Positions 26,374 to 35,650 are shown, counted from the stretch's first letter. The stretch is DNA of 64,000 nt from JAPPLB01 sp965218555 (GCA_965218555.1 OZ244625.1:1550001-1614000); one strand, 5' to 3'. Translations and numbers: made by a program. Notes: generated by a model not told the origin, from the sequence alone.

Positions 26374-27439
26374 TTTGCAGCATCTATATAGGTATGGGCA
26401 ACCCCAAAGGGGTGAAGCGGGATTTCCAGGCGCTGGAGAAGCGCCGTTTCGAAGCGATGCGACTGCTCGACCAAGGCCTGAATCAGTCCGAGACGGCGAG
26501 ACGGGAGAAGGTCGAGCGGCAAACCGTGGGTGCATGGCGGCGGCAGTACCGTCGGCAGGGACCGGCCGGGCTGCGTCAAGCCGGGCGAGCCGGGCGCAAG
26601 CCGCTGTTAGACGCTGTTAGACGCCGCTGGACGCCGCGCAACGGGAACGGGGCTGGTGTCGCTGTTGCTGCAAGGCCCCGAGGCACACGGCTTCCCCACG
26701 CCGCTGTGGACTTGTCCGCGGCTGGCTCGCCTGATCGCAGAGGAGTTCGGGGTCGACTACCACGAAGGCCACGTCTGGAAGATCCTGCGGGGGCTCGGCT
26801 GGAGCCCGCCAGGCGCGGGAGCGCAACGAAAAGGCGCTCCGCACTTGGCAGCGCAAGACTTCCCCGACCCTTGAAAAAAAGCCCGAACCGAAGGCCGTAC
26901 GCTGGTCTTCATCGACGAAAGCGGATTGAGTCAGAAGCCGCATCGTTGCCGCAGTTGGGCGCCGCGCGGCCCGACGCCCGTCCTGGCGTTCAACTTCAAC
27001 GGGCAGAGGCTTTCCGTGGCAGCGGGGCTGACGCTGCGCAACTTCTACTTCCGGCTCGATCCGGGCGCGATCAGCCAAGCCGAGGTGATCGACTTTCTCA
27101 AAGCGCTCGTGCGTCACATCGACCAACCGTTGCTGATCGTCTGGGATCGATTGCCGGCCCACCGCAGCCGCCTGGTGCGGGAGTTCATCGAACTCTCCAA
27201 GGGGCACATCGTGACGGAGTACTTGCCGCCCTAAGCGCCGGAGCTGAACCCGGTGCAGTACATCTGGGCCTGCTGGAAGCAGCACGAACTGCCCAACGTC
27301 TGTCCGAAGGACTACCGCGAGCTAAGTGCGCGGGCTCGCCAAGCGCTGCGCCGCATGCGCCGCAAGCCGCGCTTGATTACTGCCTTCTGGAAGCAGTCTT
27401 CTCTTTGTTTTGATTGACGGTGTACTATGCGAAACTCAA
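26338..27439 (+). mobile_element. IS630-family element flanked by TA duplications
   Basis: Terminal inverted repeats TTGAGTCCCGCAAAGTA (left) and TACTATGCGAAACTCAA (right) pair at 14 of 17 positions. Both are flanked by TA (26336-26337 and 27440-27441), the target duplication of IS630/mariner elements. Length is 1102 bases. The transposase inside is degenerate. Confidence 0.85.
26394..27417 (+). pseudogene. IS630-family transposase, frameshifted
   Basis: Three frames are needed to read it. The first holds the helix-turn-helix part (RFEAMRLLDQGLNQSETARR, QTVGAWRRQYRRQGPAGLR). The second has FPTPLWTCPRLARLIAEEFG and VWKILRGLGWSPP. The third holds the catalytic DDE triad: Asp in LVFIDESG, Asp in LLIVWDRLPAHRS, and Glu in APELNPVQYIW. 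A TAA stop splits the third frame at 27232. With at least two frameshifts and a stop, the protein cannot be made in one piece, so the element moves only in trans, if at all. Confidence 0.8.
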
Positions 27440-27441
27440 TA

Positions 27442-27711
27442 AGTTATGGTGCTCCCGCGCCCGCGTTGATTTGATGGGACTTACGCCGTGCCGTACGTTT
27501 GTACTAAAGTCGCGATGGCGAAAACAGAGTTGTGACACCCGCGTCCACGACAACCAAGTTGATCGTCGGCCAGCGTGGCGAGGTCTCAGACTACCAGTGA
27601 ACCGGGTATGACCGAGGGTACATGGCACCGCAAGTGGGTACGAAGTTCAACCAGCGGGTCGAGACGGCTATGCTAATTCTGCGAGCAGTACCCCACGCAA
27701 CGAGGTGATCC
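27442..27711. other. Gap after IS630, no intact gene
   Basis: Begins with what should be the rest of the gene interrupted at 26337, but stops appear within 12 codons. No other frame has recognisable content. It probably holds the promoter of the gene at 27712. Confidence 0.5.
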
Positions 27712-29226
27712 ATGAGAGTTCGTTCTGCTGGAACGTTTGCCGGTTTTCTCGCGTGTGCGCTCTTCCTCGCATGCGCACCGGCGCCGGACTCCCCCGAGCC
27801 GGTGACGTACGACATCGGCGACCGCAACCAGGTCTTTATCGACGGACGCTACCTGGATTCGGCCACCGATGTTCGAATCACGGTCAACCAGCCGGTGAAG
27901 ACCTACGAGCAATGTCTGGTCGGCGATCTCCGCGGCTACGAGACGGTGTTCGAGCCCGACGGAACATTTCGGGGATTTCACGCTCTGACGAAAGACGGTG
28001 TCCGTTGGCGCCGAGTGCAGCCGGGTGACGTCCCCGAGGCGGATGACATCCTTGGTTTGTACAACGGGCAAAGGGCTCCATTCGTCGATCCTCTCGCGGA
28101 ACCGGAAGAGCGCTACAAGCTCTTCTCCGCATCCGAAGGCGAGGAATTCAATGAAACCGTCCTTCGCGCCTCGCCGGACGGAGCCGAGTGGCGTGAAATC
28201 CATCGGGGGCTGTTCCCCGAGGAGGCCGTGTACCCGCGCGGTATGGACAGCCAGAACGTCGCCTTCTACGACACCCGGATCAACCGCTACGCCGCCTACG
28301 TACGGGTCAACCTGGCGATGCCGGCTCCGCCGCACCACCAGCCGTACTTCGACCGACTCAGTCTGCGCAACTATGGCCGCAAGGGTTCGTACTTCCTGCG
28401 CGCCATCGGGCGGTCGGTCACGGATGATCTCTCGAAGTTCCCGATGCCCGAAGTGGTCCTTTATCCCGACGAGCGAGACCCTCGGTTCGACGGGGTCGGC
28501 GTCATGGACTTCTACACCCCGCAGGTCATTCCGTATCCGCACGCCCAAGACGCCTACTACCTGTTTACGGCCCGTTACCTGCACTACGAGGATTGGTTCC
28601 TGCGTGACGACCTGTCGGGCTACCCGCTCTCAGGAGCCGAGACACTGAACACGGGGACAGTCGACATCGGATTCGCAGCCAGCCGGGACGGCGTGCACTG
28701 GGAGCGCTACCAGCGCCGGCCATGGATCCCGCTGGGGCCTGAAGGATCCTTCGACTCCAAAGCGATGTATTCGTGCCGCGGCCTGACCCTGCGCGGCGAC
28801 GAGATCTGGCTTTATTACATCGGCTACGACACGTTGCATGGCGACGTCGGCGGACGGGAACGATCCACACCGGTCATGAGCCGCGTCGTGATCCGAAAGG
28901 ACGGCTTCACCTCGGTCGAGGCGGATTACGAGGGCGGCGAGTTGACGACTCCTCCACTTCGGTTCGAAGGAGACAGGTTGTCACTCAACGTGGATACCTC
29001 GGCTTTGGGGTTGTTGCGAGTCGAGATCCAAGATCAGGCCGGACAGCCGATTCCGGGGTTTTCGCTTGAGGATTGCGACCGTATTCACACCACCAACTCC
29101 ACGAGCAAAACTGTACGATGGCGGGAGAAGGCGGATGTCGGATCGCTCGCCGGGAGAGCCGTTCGTCTTCGCTTCGAGCTCCGCTATGGCGTCAAGCTCC
29201 ATGCTTTTCGATTTACGGCCCGCTAA
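27712..29226 (+). CDS. Lipoprotein with a five-bladed glycosidase-like propeller
   Basis: 504 residues. MRVRSAGTFAGFLACALF is followed by a lipobox (LACAP), so it is probably lipid-anchored. Repeated motifs typical of GH32/GH43/GH68-type propellers are seen (TKDGVRWRRV, SPDGAEWREI, SRDGVHWERYQRRPW). The N-terminal QVFIDGRYLDSATDV and C-terminal SLAGRAVRLRFELRYGVKLH are typical of a family common in Planctomycetota and Acidobacteriota. Catalytic acids cannot be assigned. A fragment of the C-terminus of a paralogue lies at 31023-31181. ATG follows GAGGTGATCC. Confidence 0.6.
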   Translation: MRVRSAGTFAGFLACALFLACAPAPDSPEPVTYDIGDRNQVFIDGRYLDSATDVRITVNQPVKTYEQCLVGDLRGYETVFEPDGTFRGFHALTKDGVRWRRVQPGDVPEADDILGLYNGQRAPFVDPLAEPEERYKLFSASEGEEFNETVLRASPDGAEWREIHRGLFPEEAVYPRGMDSQNVAFYDTRINRYAAYVRVNLAMPAPPHHQPYFDRLSLRNYGRKGSYFLRAIGRSVTDDLSKFPMPEVVLYPDERDPRFDGVGVMDFYTPQVIPYPHAQDAYYLFTARYLHYEDWFLRDDLSGYPLSGAETLNTGTVDIGFAASRDGVHWERYQRRPWIPLGPEGSFDSKAMYSCRGLTLRGDEIWLYYIGYDTLHGDVGGRERSTPVMSRVVIRKDGFTSVEADYEGGELTTPPLRFEGDRLSLNVDTSALGLLRVEIQDQAGQPIPGFSLEDCDRIHTTNSTSKTVRWREKADVGSLAGRAVRLRFELRYGVKLHAFRFTAR

Positions 29227-29317
29227 CGCCGTACGGAGCCGCTTCCTCTATTTCTCGATCGCATTTCTGCTGGTCTGCGTTCCGGCTTGGCGACCATGCC
29301 GCCGCGCCCGGTGATCG

Positions 29318-30199
29318 CTATTTCGTCTTGGCCCGCTCGATTCGTTCGAGTTGATCAAGCGCCAACTGCTTCACGGCTCCGTCGCCCGTTTCGGCGGCAC
29401 GCCGCAATGGCTCCCTTGCTTTGTCCTGCTGCCCCATCATGAGGTAAGTCCCTCCCAGACGGTACCACTGGCTGGGCTTCGGCCGAGGGCTCGTCTCGAC
29501 GGCGGCTTTGAACTGGCGCAGCGCTTCTTCGAGGTCGCCCTTCTTGACGGCCAAATGCCCGAGCGCTTCCCGTGCTTCGGCTTCCAACTCCGCCTTCCGC
29601 GATTCCCACTGCTCGAGGGGAATCTCGGCGGGGATCTTCAACGTTCGGAGCTTGCTGAGAACGGCGGAGGCGTACTCATCGGCCTTCGCTAACAGTTCCT
29701 CGCGGTCGGCGCGGCCGTCCGCTCCATTGGGGATCACCGCGGCGAGCGTGATGAGTGTATTGAGGTTGTCCGGCAGGAACTTGAGCGCCTTCTCACCGGC
29801 CGTCAACACGCCGTCGTAGTCCGACAGGCCGCGGTAGGCCGTCATCTGATACTGATAGGCCAAGCCCAGAAACTCGGAAGCCGGGTAAGACTCGGCGAAC
29901 TGCTCGACATGGCGGATCGTTTCTTGGGGAGCGCCGCCGGTGTAGATCTCCAGGTAGAGGTCCAGTTCGTCCTGTGTCTTGGCCTGGGGCGCCCGCCGTG
30001 CGCTTAGCAGCGGTCCGAACTGCGCCTGAGCCCCAGAGACGACGAGGGCTGCGCCGAGAACGGCCACCGCGACCACCCGCGCTCGGGCCTGCAGAGGACT
30101 CAACGTTCTTTGGCGCTGAGAGGCTCGCGCCGCACAGCATCCGCTCGAAGAAACGCCGCTACCGGATCGCCCGCGGCCCTGTCGAGTGCTTCCGGTCAA
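29318..30199 (-). CDS. Exported TPR-repeat protein
   Basis: 293 residues as an open frame. The likely signal segment, VVAVAVLGAALVVSGAQAQ, lies at residues ~42-60, so the true start may be a GTG or other codon near 30090 rather than the ATG at 30199. The rest is helical with TPR-like units: SDYDGVLTAGEKALKFLPDN, AREALGHLAVKKGDLEEALR and WYRLGGTYLMMGQQDKAREP. Such proteins scaffold partners in the periplasm; no partner is apparent. The neighbour at 30440 is divergent. Confidence 0.7.
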   Translation of the reverse strand: MTGSTRQGRGRSGSGVSSSGCCAARASQRQRTLSPLQARARVVAVAVLGAALVVSGAQAQFGPLLSARRAPQAKTQDELDLYLEIYTGGAPQETIRHVEQFAESYPASEFLGLAYQYQMTAYRGLSDYDGVLTAGEKALKFLPDNLNTLITLAAVIPNGADGRADREELLAKADEYASAVLSKLRTLKIPAEIPLEQWESRKAELEAEAREALGHLAVKKGDLEEALRQFKAAVETSPRPKPSQWYRLGGTYLMMGQQDKAREPLRRAAETGDGAVKQLALDQLERIERAKTK

Positions 30200-30274
30200 G
30201 ACTTGAACCCGAACCTCATTCTACAGCCGGACGGTTCCGGGGCATTGCTGATGTAATGGTTCTTGTCTTGAATG

Positions 30275-30295
30275 GATTACCGGAGGACGGTAATC
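30275..30295. promoter_or_regulatory. Inverted repeat in divergent promoter region
   Basis: GATTACCG and CGGTAATC, perfect 8-base arms with a 5-base spacer, lie in the 240-base gap between the divergent genes at 29318-30199 and 30440-30958. A possible operator for one or both; no regulator is adjacent. Confidence 0.35.
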
Positions 30296-30439
30296 ACTGC
30301 CGCCGACCGTTGAGACACAGAGGCATCGCACAACCGCCGACAAGGGACAACGGCGCCGCCGCCGCCTCCTCTCCACAGTAGTAGTACATATAGTTCTCCA
30401 AAGTACGCCGTCTCAGTGCGTCCGGACACAGGTGAAATT

Positions 30440-30958
30440 GTGAACAAACTGTTTTCGACTGCAACTCGTTCTCTAGCTTGTCTTTGTGCTTTGAGCCTGC
30501 TGGCGGCTACGCTTCCGGCGCAGGATGCGGAAGTTGCCCCGGCCGCAAGCGCCGCGGTCAGCAGCGCATCCGACGGCATCAAACGCTCGACGGATTCCCC
30601 GGTGTTGATGGCCGGGTTGACGGTTCCATCCACCTCGCAGCATCGCTCGGTCTTTACCGGCGCAACCCCGCGAACGCTGCCTCGTCTCGACGATATAGCC
30701 GTGACGGCTGCGGATGCTCCGATCCTCTTACCGGTCCGGGATTATCGTTCCGACACCAATCTGGCGAAACTTGCCGCCGCGCCGCTGCTTCCGCCCGCGA
30801 CGGCTCCTGCCTTCCCGCCGCAAAGCTCCGGTTCCAAACGAAAGATCTCGGGTTGGGTCAAGGCCTTCATTGTCGTCGGCGCCACCGTGGGTGGCGTGGC
30901 GCTGTTCCGTGTTATCGATGGGCCGGACGAGGACCTCGCTCCCTTCTCGGCCCGCTAG
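30440..30958 (+). CDS. Small exported protein of unknown function
   Basis: 172 residues from the GTG at 30440 (MNKLFSTATRSLACLCALSL is the signal peptide); the frame extends upstream to 30416. The middle is rich in Ala, Pro and Ser with no repeats. Near the C-terminus KISGWVKAFIVVGATVGGVA looks like one membrane helix followed by a short acidic tail (DGPDEDLAPFSAR). I do not recognise the family. Its TAG stop lies exactly within a CTAG tetramer where an IS481-type end abuts, so the native C-terminus may have been longer. Confidence 0.5.
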   Translation: MNKLFSTATRSLACLCALSLLAATLPAQDAEVAPAASAAVSSASDGIKRSTDSPVLMAGLTVPSTSQHRSVFTGATPRTLPRLDDIAVTAADAPILLPVRDYRSDTNLAKLAAAPLLPPATAPAFPPQSSGSKRKISGWVKAFIVVGATVGGVALFRVIDGPDEDLAPFSAR

Positions 30959-31027
30959 CTGTGATCTTTCAATAGGTTGTTCACTCGGTCCCGACCAAGG
31001 AAACTGAGGATGTCGAGCAACCGGTTT
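30954..31027 (+). repeat. IS481-family element, solo end
   Basis: Starting at the CTAG (30955-30958), TGTGATCTTTCAATAGG and the following ~60 bases match, in inverse orientation, the 5' end of the complete IS481 element at 47185-48216 with a few substitutions. Similarity stops at about 31027. The rest of this element has been deleted. Confidence 0.75.
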
Positions 31028-31181
31028 CACTATTGACGACGTGGTGCCCTTCCGTGGTGATGAACTCCGGGCGCAGTGTCGCTGGAAAGGCAAGTCCGGT
31101 CTGGAAGGACTTCGCGGCAAGCACTTGGAAATCGCGTTCCGGCTGACTTCCGCAAAGATCTTCGCTTACCGCTTCGCTTAA
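31023..31181 (+). pseudogene. C-terminal relic of a propeller-type glycosidase-like protein
   Basis: The frame reads GFTIDDVVPFRGDELRAQ, then CRWKGKSGLEGLRGKHLEIA and FRLTSAKIFAYRFA before TAA. It aligns with the C-terminus of the lipoprotein at 27712-29226 (GFSLEDCDRIHTT, VRWREKADVGSLAGRAVRL, LHAFRFTAR). The upstream part is missing; the relic abuts the IS481 solo end. The 230 bases after it (31182-31408) show no gene. Confidence 0.65.
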
Positions 31182-31408
31182 TCCGCCGGGCAGGCCTGCA
31201 AACCCCGTCGCTACGGCAACGCCTACCCGAAAGACGCCCAACCGTTCTGCTGGAAGTATCGCAGGCCCTCACACCGCTTCCCCCATGGTGCAAATTCTTC
31301 CGGGGCGGTCCACTAGAGCCACGCAGACTGCTCCTTTATCGTTCTCATAGCGCCTTGCACATTTTGCTTTAACACCATCTTCAGTCGTGCATAAAGCAAC
31401 CTTTAACA

Positions 31409-31665
31409 GCCCGTGGCAAAAGTCACGCAGGCGGCGTTACGCGCCCCGGGGCCGATTGCGTAACGCGTGGCCGCTCCAGGAACGCAGCGCCGCGCTCTCC
31501 ACGCCTTTTTCTTCGTAGGCCGGAAGCGGCGCGTAACCCTTTGGGCGACGGACGTTTTCGTTCCGCCGGCGGTGCTGACCTTGCTGCCCACCGTGACCGC
31601 GCTTTTTCTTCGCAGCGACCGCAGAAGCCCGCCGCGCCTTCCACGGGACTTTCACCACGGGCTTG
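31409..31665. repeat. Dispersed repeat, copy 2 (short form)
   Basis: Matches 16551-16910 over its whole length except for two segments missing here. The end, at CACGGGCT (about 31665), is the same in both copies, which argues for a discrete unit. Minus-strand frames through it (for example RPKGYAPLPA) occur in both copies but have no known domain. Confidence 0.7.
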
Positions 31666-31704
31666 TCTGTTAACGTCAGCACCCGGGCTCCTGGGAGAAC
31701 CCGG

Positions 31705-31736
31705 CCCTTCAGCGCTCCCGCGGGAGCGCTGAAGGG
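31705..31736. repeat. 32-base perfect palindrome upstream of IS110 transposase
   Basis: CCCTTCAGCGCTCCCG followed directly by its reverse complement. It could form a 13-14 bp hairpin in RNA. It is preceded by a second, looser inverted repeat (CCGGGCTCCTGGGAGAACCCGG region). It lies between the dispersed repeat and the IS110 gene; it could be part of the element end or an unrelated REP-type sequence. Confidence 0.6.
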
Positions 31737-31755
31737 GGGCGCTGGTCGGGCCGTC

Positions 31756-31868
31756 ACGGGCTTGGCCGTTCGGGGCCGTTTAGCAGTGTGGCCGCCACCG
31801 TCCTTCCCAACGTCCTGAATGCATACATGAGCATCATGGCTCGCATGACAAGCACAGCAGAAGGGAAA
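31756..31868 (+). ncRNA. Candidate IS110 left-end region, possible bridge RNA locus
   Basis: IS110 elements of the non-IS1111 group encode their bridge RNA in the non-coding left end, upstream of the transposase. The ~110-200 bases before the ATG at 31869 occupy that place. Exact ends cannot be set: IS110 makes no target duplication and has no inverted repeats. This is a positional inference only. Confidence 0.25.
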
Positions 31869-32816
31869 ATGACCAACCATACCATCGGGATCGATATCTC
31901 GAAAGCCCACCTCGACGCCTACGCCGCGCCCGAGGGCAGGGCGGCCCGCTTCTGGAACGATGCGGCCGGCTTCCAGAAGCTGATCGGCTGGATCGGCCCC
32001 CAGGCCGAGCGCATCGCCTACGAGCCCAGCGGACCTTGGCACCGCGACTTCGAGGAGGCGCTGCTGAAGGCCGGTCTTCCGCTGTACGCGATCAATCCGT
32101 ACCAGGTCCGGTGCTTCGCCAGATCGCAGCGACGCCGCGCCAAAACCGACGCCGTCGACGCCCGCACGCTGGCGACGATGGCGGACGCCATCGTCGACCT
32201 GCGCCCAACCGCGGCAAAGTCCCACAGCGACCGCGACCTCGCCGAACTGCAACTCGTGCGCGACGCGCTGGTCGGCGACCGCACCGCCATCGGCAACCGC
32301 GGCAAGCACTTGCGCCATCCTCTGGCCATGCGCGTCAACCGCGAGCGGCTCGCCCAGAGCGAGCGCCAGCTGAAGCGCGTCGACGCCGAGATCCGGAAGC
32401 TCCTCGAGACCCGCGAGGATCTGAAGCGCCGGTTCGAGATCCTGACCTCGATCCCCGGAATCTCCAACATCACCGCCGCAGGACTCATCGTCCACATGTC
32501 CCAGCTCGGCACCCTCACCGGCCCTCGCGCCGCCAGCCTCGCCGGGCTGGCACCGCTGGCCCGCGAGTCCGAAGCCTGCAAGCGACGCAGCTTCATCCAG
32601 GGCGGCAGGGAAAAGGTGCGGCGGTTGCTCTCCATGCCCGCCGTCGCCGCCATCCGCTGCAACCCCCACCTCGCGAGAAAGTACACCGCGCTGCGCGACG
32701 CCGGCAAGCCGCCCATGGTCGCCATCACGGCCGTCATGAGGAAGCTCGTCGTCCTGCCCAACATCCTCGTCCAACAGGACCGCCTCTGGATCCCCGAACC
32801 GGCCACGGCCAACTGA
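31869..32816 (+). CDS. IS110-family transposase (DEDD recombinase)
   Basis: 315 residues from the ATG at 31869, chosen because AAGGGA precedes it and because TIGIDISKAHLDAY begins the conserved domain; the open frame extends to 31788. The RuvC-like DEDD site shows Asp in GIDISK, Glu in IAYEPSG, and Asp-Asp in RAKTDAVDARTLA. The C-terminal transposase_20 domain has LTSIPGISNITAAGLI, SLAGLAPLARESEACKRRSF and the Ser-containing INLS-type region RSFIQGGREKVRRLLSM. It appears intact and could be active. Confidence 0.9.
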   Translation: MTNHTIGIDISKAHLDAYAAPEGRAARFWNDAAGFQKLIGWIGPQAERIAYEPSGPWHRDFEEALLKAGLPLYAINPYQVRCFARSQRRRAKTDAVDARTLATMADAIVDLRPTAAKSHSDRDLAELQLVRDALVGDRTAIGNRGKHLRHPLAMRVNRERLAQSERQLKRVDAEIRKLLETREDLKRRFEILTSIPGISNITAAGLIVHMSQLGTLTGPRAASLAGLAPLARESEACKRRSFIQGGREKVRRLLSMPAVAAIRCNPHLARKYTALRDAGKPPMVAITAVMRKLVVLPNILVQQDRLWIPEPATAN

Positions 32817-32908
32817 CATGCGCGCCCCCCGCTCTTCGCACCACCCGCCGTCTTCAGAGCTTAAAACCGACCCTGGAGCGAAACCTTGACACATGGATAC
32901 TGCTAACG

Positions 32909-33988
32909 ATGGCTCTGTTGGTCGCATCAGCCCCGCGGGCAGCGGCGGATTATCAACAAAGCCCCGCGGGCGCACAATCGGATATAACCCACTACATCTG
33001 GGTGCAGAACCAAGACTATAAGCCGGGCGCTCAGCACACCCTGCACTGGTCCTACGACTCAGGCACGGACTACTATTCGAAGACGTTGTTCTTCTATCTC
33101 GAAAAGGCCGACGGTAGCGGCGACCGCAGGTATCTCAACATCATGACCGGCCAATTGATGGACGAGGTGATTGACGCGTTCGGTAATTCCCCCTCCGACG
33201 GCTTCCTCTTCCAGGTTTCGGGCATGGGCGCAATCAACAAAATGCCACTGTACACGGGCCCGGTGCCGCAGGAGGCCGGTCTCTGGCACTGGGTGGCGGA
33301 AGTTCGCGACAGCACTGCGAAAGTCCTCGTGGACTGCTCCTGGGCGAAATTAGTCGTCTACGACGAAGAGGTCACCTTCGGCGATCCCGCTCCGGGTGAA
33401 GAAGGCATTTTCATCACCAAAGACACGACCCGGAAGCAGACGACGATCTACCGACTACGCGGCAAGGTCTTCGTCGAGAGCGGCGTAACGCTGACCATTG
33501 AGGCAGGCACCCATATTCTGGGTCTGGGGTCCTTTTCACTTTTTGTTGCCAAACCCGGCAGCACGATCATGGCCATGGGCACGCAGTCCCAACCGATCGT
33601 CTTCGGCTGTGACCAGCCGATCGAGCTGCGTGAACCGAGCTGCTGGAGCGGCGTCATCATCCTCGGCAACGCGCTCTCCAACAACATCGGCGGCACAGGT
33701 ATTGCCGAGGGCCTGACAGCCGAGAACGGCACCTACGGCGGCGACAATCCGGATGACAGCAGCGGATCCTTCAGGTTTGTCCGTTCCGAGGCCGGCCCTC
33801 AGCCCAAGCCCTTCCCGCAAGCCGAGTCGCACGTTGGCATGATTGGCTACTCGGCTCGGCCCCCCGATGACAACTGGTGCGACACGACGGCTCAGTACCA
33901 TGGAGCCTTCAGCCCGCGCCCGATGGCTTCAAACCAGAACTGGATCAAGGAGTGGGCAACCTTCATTCGCCCCAACGACGTCGAGTAG
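32909..33988 (+). CDS. Exported parallel beta-helix-type protein
   Basis: 359 residues from the ATG at 32909, which begins a short signal-like segment (MALLVASAPRAAA). The frame is open upstream across the IS110 element by chance, so the native start may have been lost to the insertion. After an N-terminal ~140-residue domain (WVQNQDYKPGAQHTLHWSYD), TTIYRLRGKVFVESGVTLTI, GTHILGLGSFSLFVAKPGS and CWSGVIILGNALSNNIGGTG match a family of secreted right-handed beta-helix proteins. The usual long C-terminal helix part is replaced by ~60 unrelated residues, so the protein may be shortened. Function unknown. Confidence 0.55.
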   Translation: MALLVASAPRAAADYQQSPAGAQSDITHYIWVQNQDYKPGAQHTLHWSYDSGTDYYSKTLFFYLEKADGSGDRRYLNIMTGQLMDEVIDAFGNSPSDGFLFQVSGMGAINKMPLYTGPVPQEAGLWHWVAEVRDSTAKVLVDCSWAKLVVYDEEVTFGDPAPGEEGIFITKDTTRKQTTIYRLRGKVFVESGVTLTIEAGTHILGLGSFSLFVAKPGSTIMAMGTQSQPIVFGCDQPIELREPSCWSGVIILGNALSNNIGGTGIAEGLTAENGTYGGDNPDDSSGSFRFVRSEAGPQPKPFPQAESHVGMIGYSARPPDDNWCDTTAQYHGAFSPRPMASNQNWIKEWATFIRPNDVE

Positions 33989-34156
33989 TGATGCTTCCGC
34001 CGTGACCGGGCGGGGGCGTGCTTCATGGCCCCGACCGGTCATGGTTCTTTTGTCGGCCCACGACACGAGAAAAGGAAGAGTCCGAGCAGGATGCTATCAC
34101 GCTTTCTGCCCGGCTTTCTGTTTCGAGCACCCGTCATTTAAACTGGTACGGGACCA

Positions 34157-35650
34157 GTGCATCACCGTTCTTATCGCGCGCTCGCGCTGCTTACTGCACT
34201 GGTCGCGCCTCTTGCCGGTCAGGACCGGCTCTCCGAAACGGTTTCGCAGCACATTCTCAGCGCGATATCCCGCTCATCCTCGCTCGAACCGAACCTTCGT
34301 ACCTTGTGTGACGAGATCGGGCCACGGCTGCCGGGCACACCGGGCATGAAGCGGGCCGTCGAGTGGTCGGTCACTGCCTTTCGCAAGGCGGGAGCGGACT
34401 CGGTGCGGACGGAAGCTTTCGAGATCCCGGCATCCTGGCAGGAGGGCGACACGCGGATCGAAGTTACGTCCCCGGTTCGTTTCAGCGTTCGCGGGGCCGC
34501 GTCAGCCTGGACGCCGGCCACACGGCGTGGCGGTCTCCGCACCGATGTCCTCGATGGCGGAACCGGCGCCGAGGGTTTTATCCGCCGACTGGGCCGCAAG
34601 GCAAAGGGCAAGATCCTGCTCGTGAGGTCCGACGTCGTTCGCACCTTTCTCGACTTGGCGAACGAGCAGCGGGACACGACCATCGCCCTGCGGGAGGCCT
34701 CCGAGGTCGGGGCCGCAGCCGTGCTCTTCATGTCGACCCGCCCTCACGGCTTGTTGTATCGCCACGTGAACGTCGTTGATGGCCGTCTGGATATCATGCC
34801 GACCGCCCTGATTGCCCGCGAGGAAGCCCAGCGCGTGATTCGGCTCCTCGAAAGCAACAAGACAGTACAGATGCACATTCGCCTCCCGAACAAGACCGGT
34901 GGACCCTTCAAGGCCCACAACGTCGTCGCTGAGGTTCCGGGCCGGGAGAAGCCCGACGAGGTTGTGATCGTGGGCGCCCATCTTGACTCGTGGGATCTCG
35001 GCACAGGCTGTTTAGACAACGGGGCTAACGTCGTTCTTCTCCTGGAAACCGCGCGGGCCCTGGCATCCGCCCGCCGGCGCCCCCGCCGGACGGTTCGTTT
35101 CATCCTCTTCAGCGGCGAAGAGCAGGGCCTGCTGGGTTCCAGAGCTTACACGCAAGCGCATCGAGGCGAGCTTGATTCCGTCACGGCAGTCGTCGTCCAC
35201 GACATGGGCACGGGGAGCATCAAGGGCTACTCCCTCGGCGGCCGACGGGATATCAAGACCGGCCTCATGCAGGCAATGGAGCCCGTCGCCGGCCGCGGCG
35301 CGAACGCTCATAGCTTTGACGCTTTTTTCGGTAGCGACCACTTCGATTTTTTGCTCCAGGGCGTACCCACGCTCATCGCAATCCAGGACACGACCGACTT
35401 CGTCCCCGTCTATCACTCCAGCGCGGACACCTTCGACAAGGTCAGTCTCTATGGTCTGCGACGACAAACGGGAACGGCGGCCGTCACGATCTACAATCTG
35501 GCCGACCGGCCCGAACCCCTCGGCAAGCGTCTCACGAGACCGGAGATCGAAGAGTTGCTCGACGAAACCGATCTCGACAAGCAAATGAAGTTCCTCGGAC
35601 TGTGGGAGGAGTGGGTCCAGGGACTCCGCGGTCGCCGGCGTCCACAATAA
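34157..35650 (+). CDS. Exported M28-family zinc aminopeptidase with PA domain
   Basis: 497 residues from a GTG; signal segment RALALLTALVAPLAGQ. A PA-type insert (residues ~110-240) precedes the M28 catalytic domain. Co-catalytic zinc ligands seen: His in GAHLDSWD (~275), Asp in LDNGANVV (~288), Glu-Glu in FSGEEQGLLGS (~320), Asp in VVHDMGTG (~349) and His in PVYHSSADT (~419). All are in place, so the enzyme should be active, releasing N-terminal amino acids from peptides outside the cytoplasm. Nothing nearby suggests a special substrate. Confidence 0.9.
   Translation: MHHRSYRALALLTALVAPLAGQDRLSETVSQHILSAISRSSSLEPNLRTLCDEIGPRLPGTPGMKRAVEWSVTAFRKAGADSVRTEAFEIPASWQEGDTRIEVTSPVRFSVRGAASAWTPATRRGGLRTDVLDGGTGAEGFIRRLGRKAKGKILLVRSDVVRTFLDLANEQRDTTIALREASEVGAAAVLFMSTRPHGLLYRHVNVVDGRLDIMPTALIAREEAQRVIRLLESNKTVQMHIRLPNKTGGPFKAHNVVAEVPGREKPDEVVIVGAHLDSWDLGTGCLDNGANVVLLLETARALASARRRPRRTVRFILFSGEEQGLLGSRAYTQAHRGELDSVTAVVVHDMGTGSIKGYSLGGRRDIKTGLMQAMEPVAGRGANAHSFDAFFGSDHFDFLLQGVPTLIAIQDTTDFVPVYHSSADTFDKVSLYGLRRQTGTAAVTIYNLADRPEPLGKRLTRPEIEELLDETDLDKQMKFLGLWEEWVQGLRGRRRPQ

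Larger units (their letters stand above)
31756..32900 (+). mobile_element. IS110-family element (ends approximate)
   Basis: Contains one complete transposase gene. Left boundary lies somewhere between the end of the dispersed repeat (31665) and 31868; right boundary between the stop at 32816 and the next coding segment at about 32900. CACGGGCTTG occurs at 31657 and 31756, which may mark a junction. Confidence 0.55.

Noticed and set aside
32036..32908. 5' part of the 650-codon plus frame leading into the beta-helix gene
   Set aside because: It is the shifted frame of the IS110 transposase; real coding begins at about 32909.
31437..32975. 512-codon minus-strand frame across the dispersed repeat and IS110
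   Set aside because: Antisense to a clear IS110 transposase; low-complexity Gly/Ala/Arg content.
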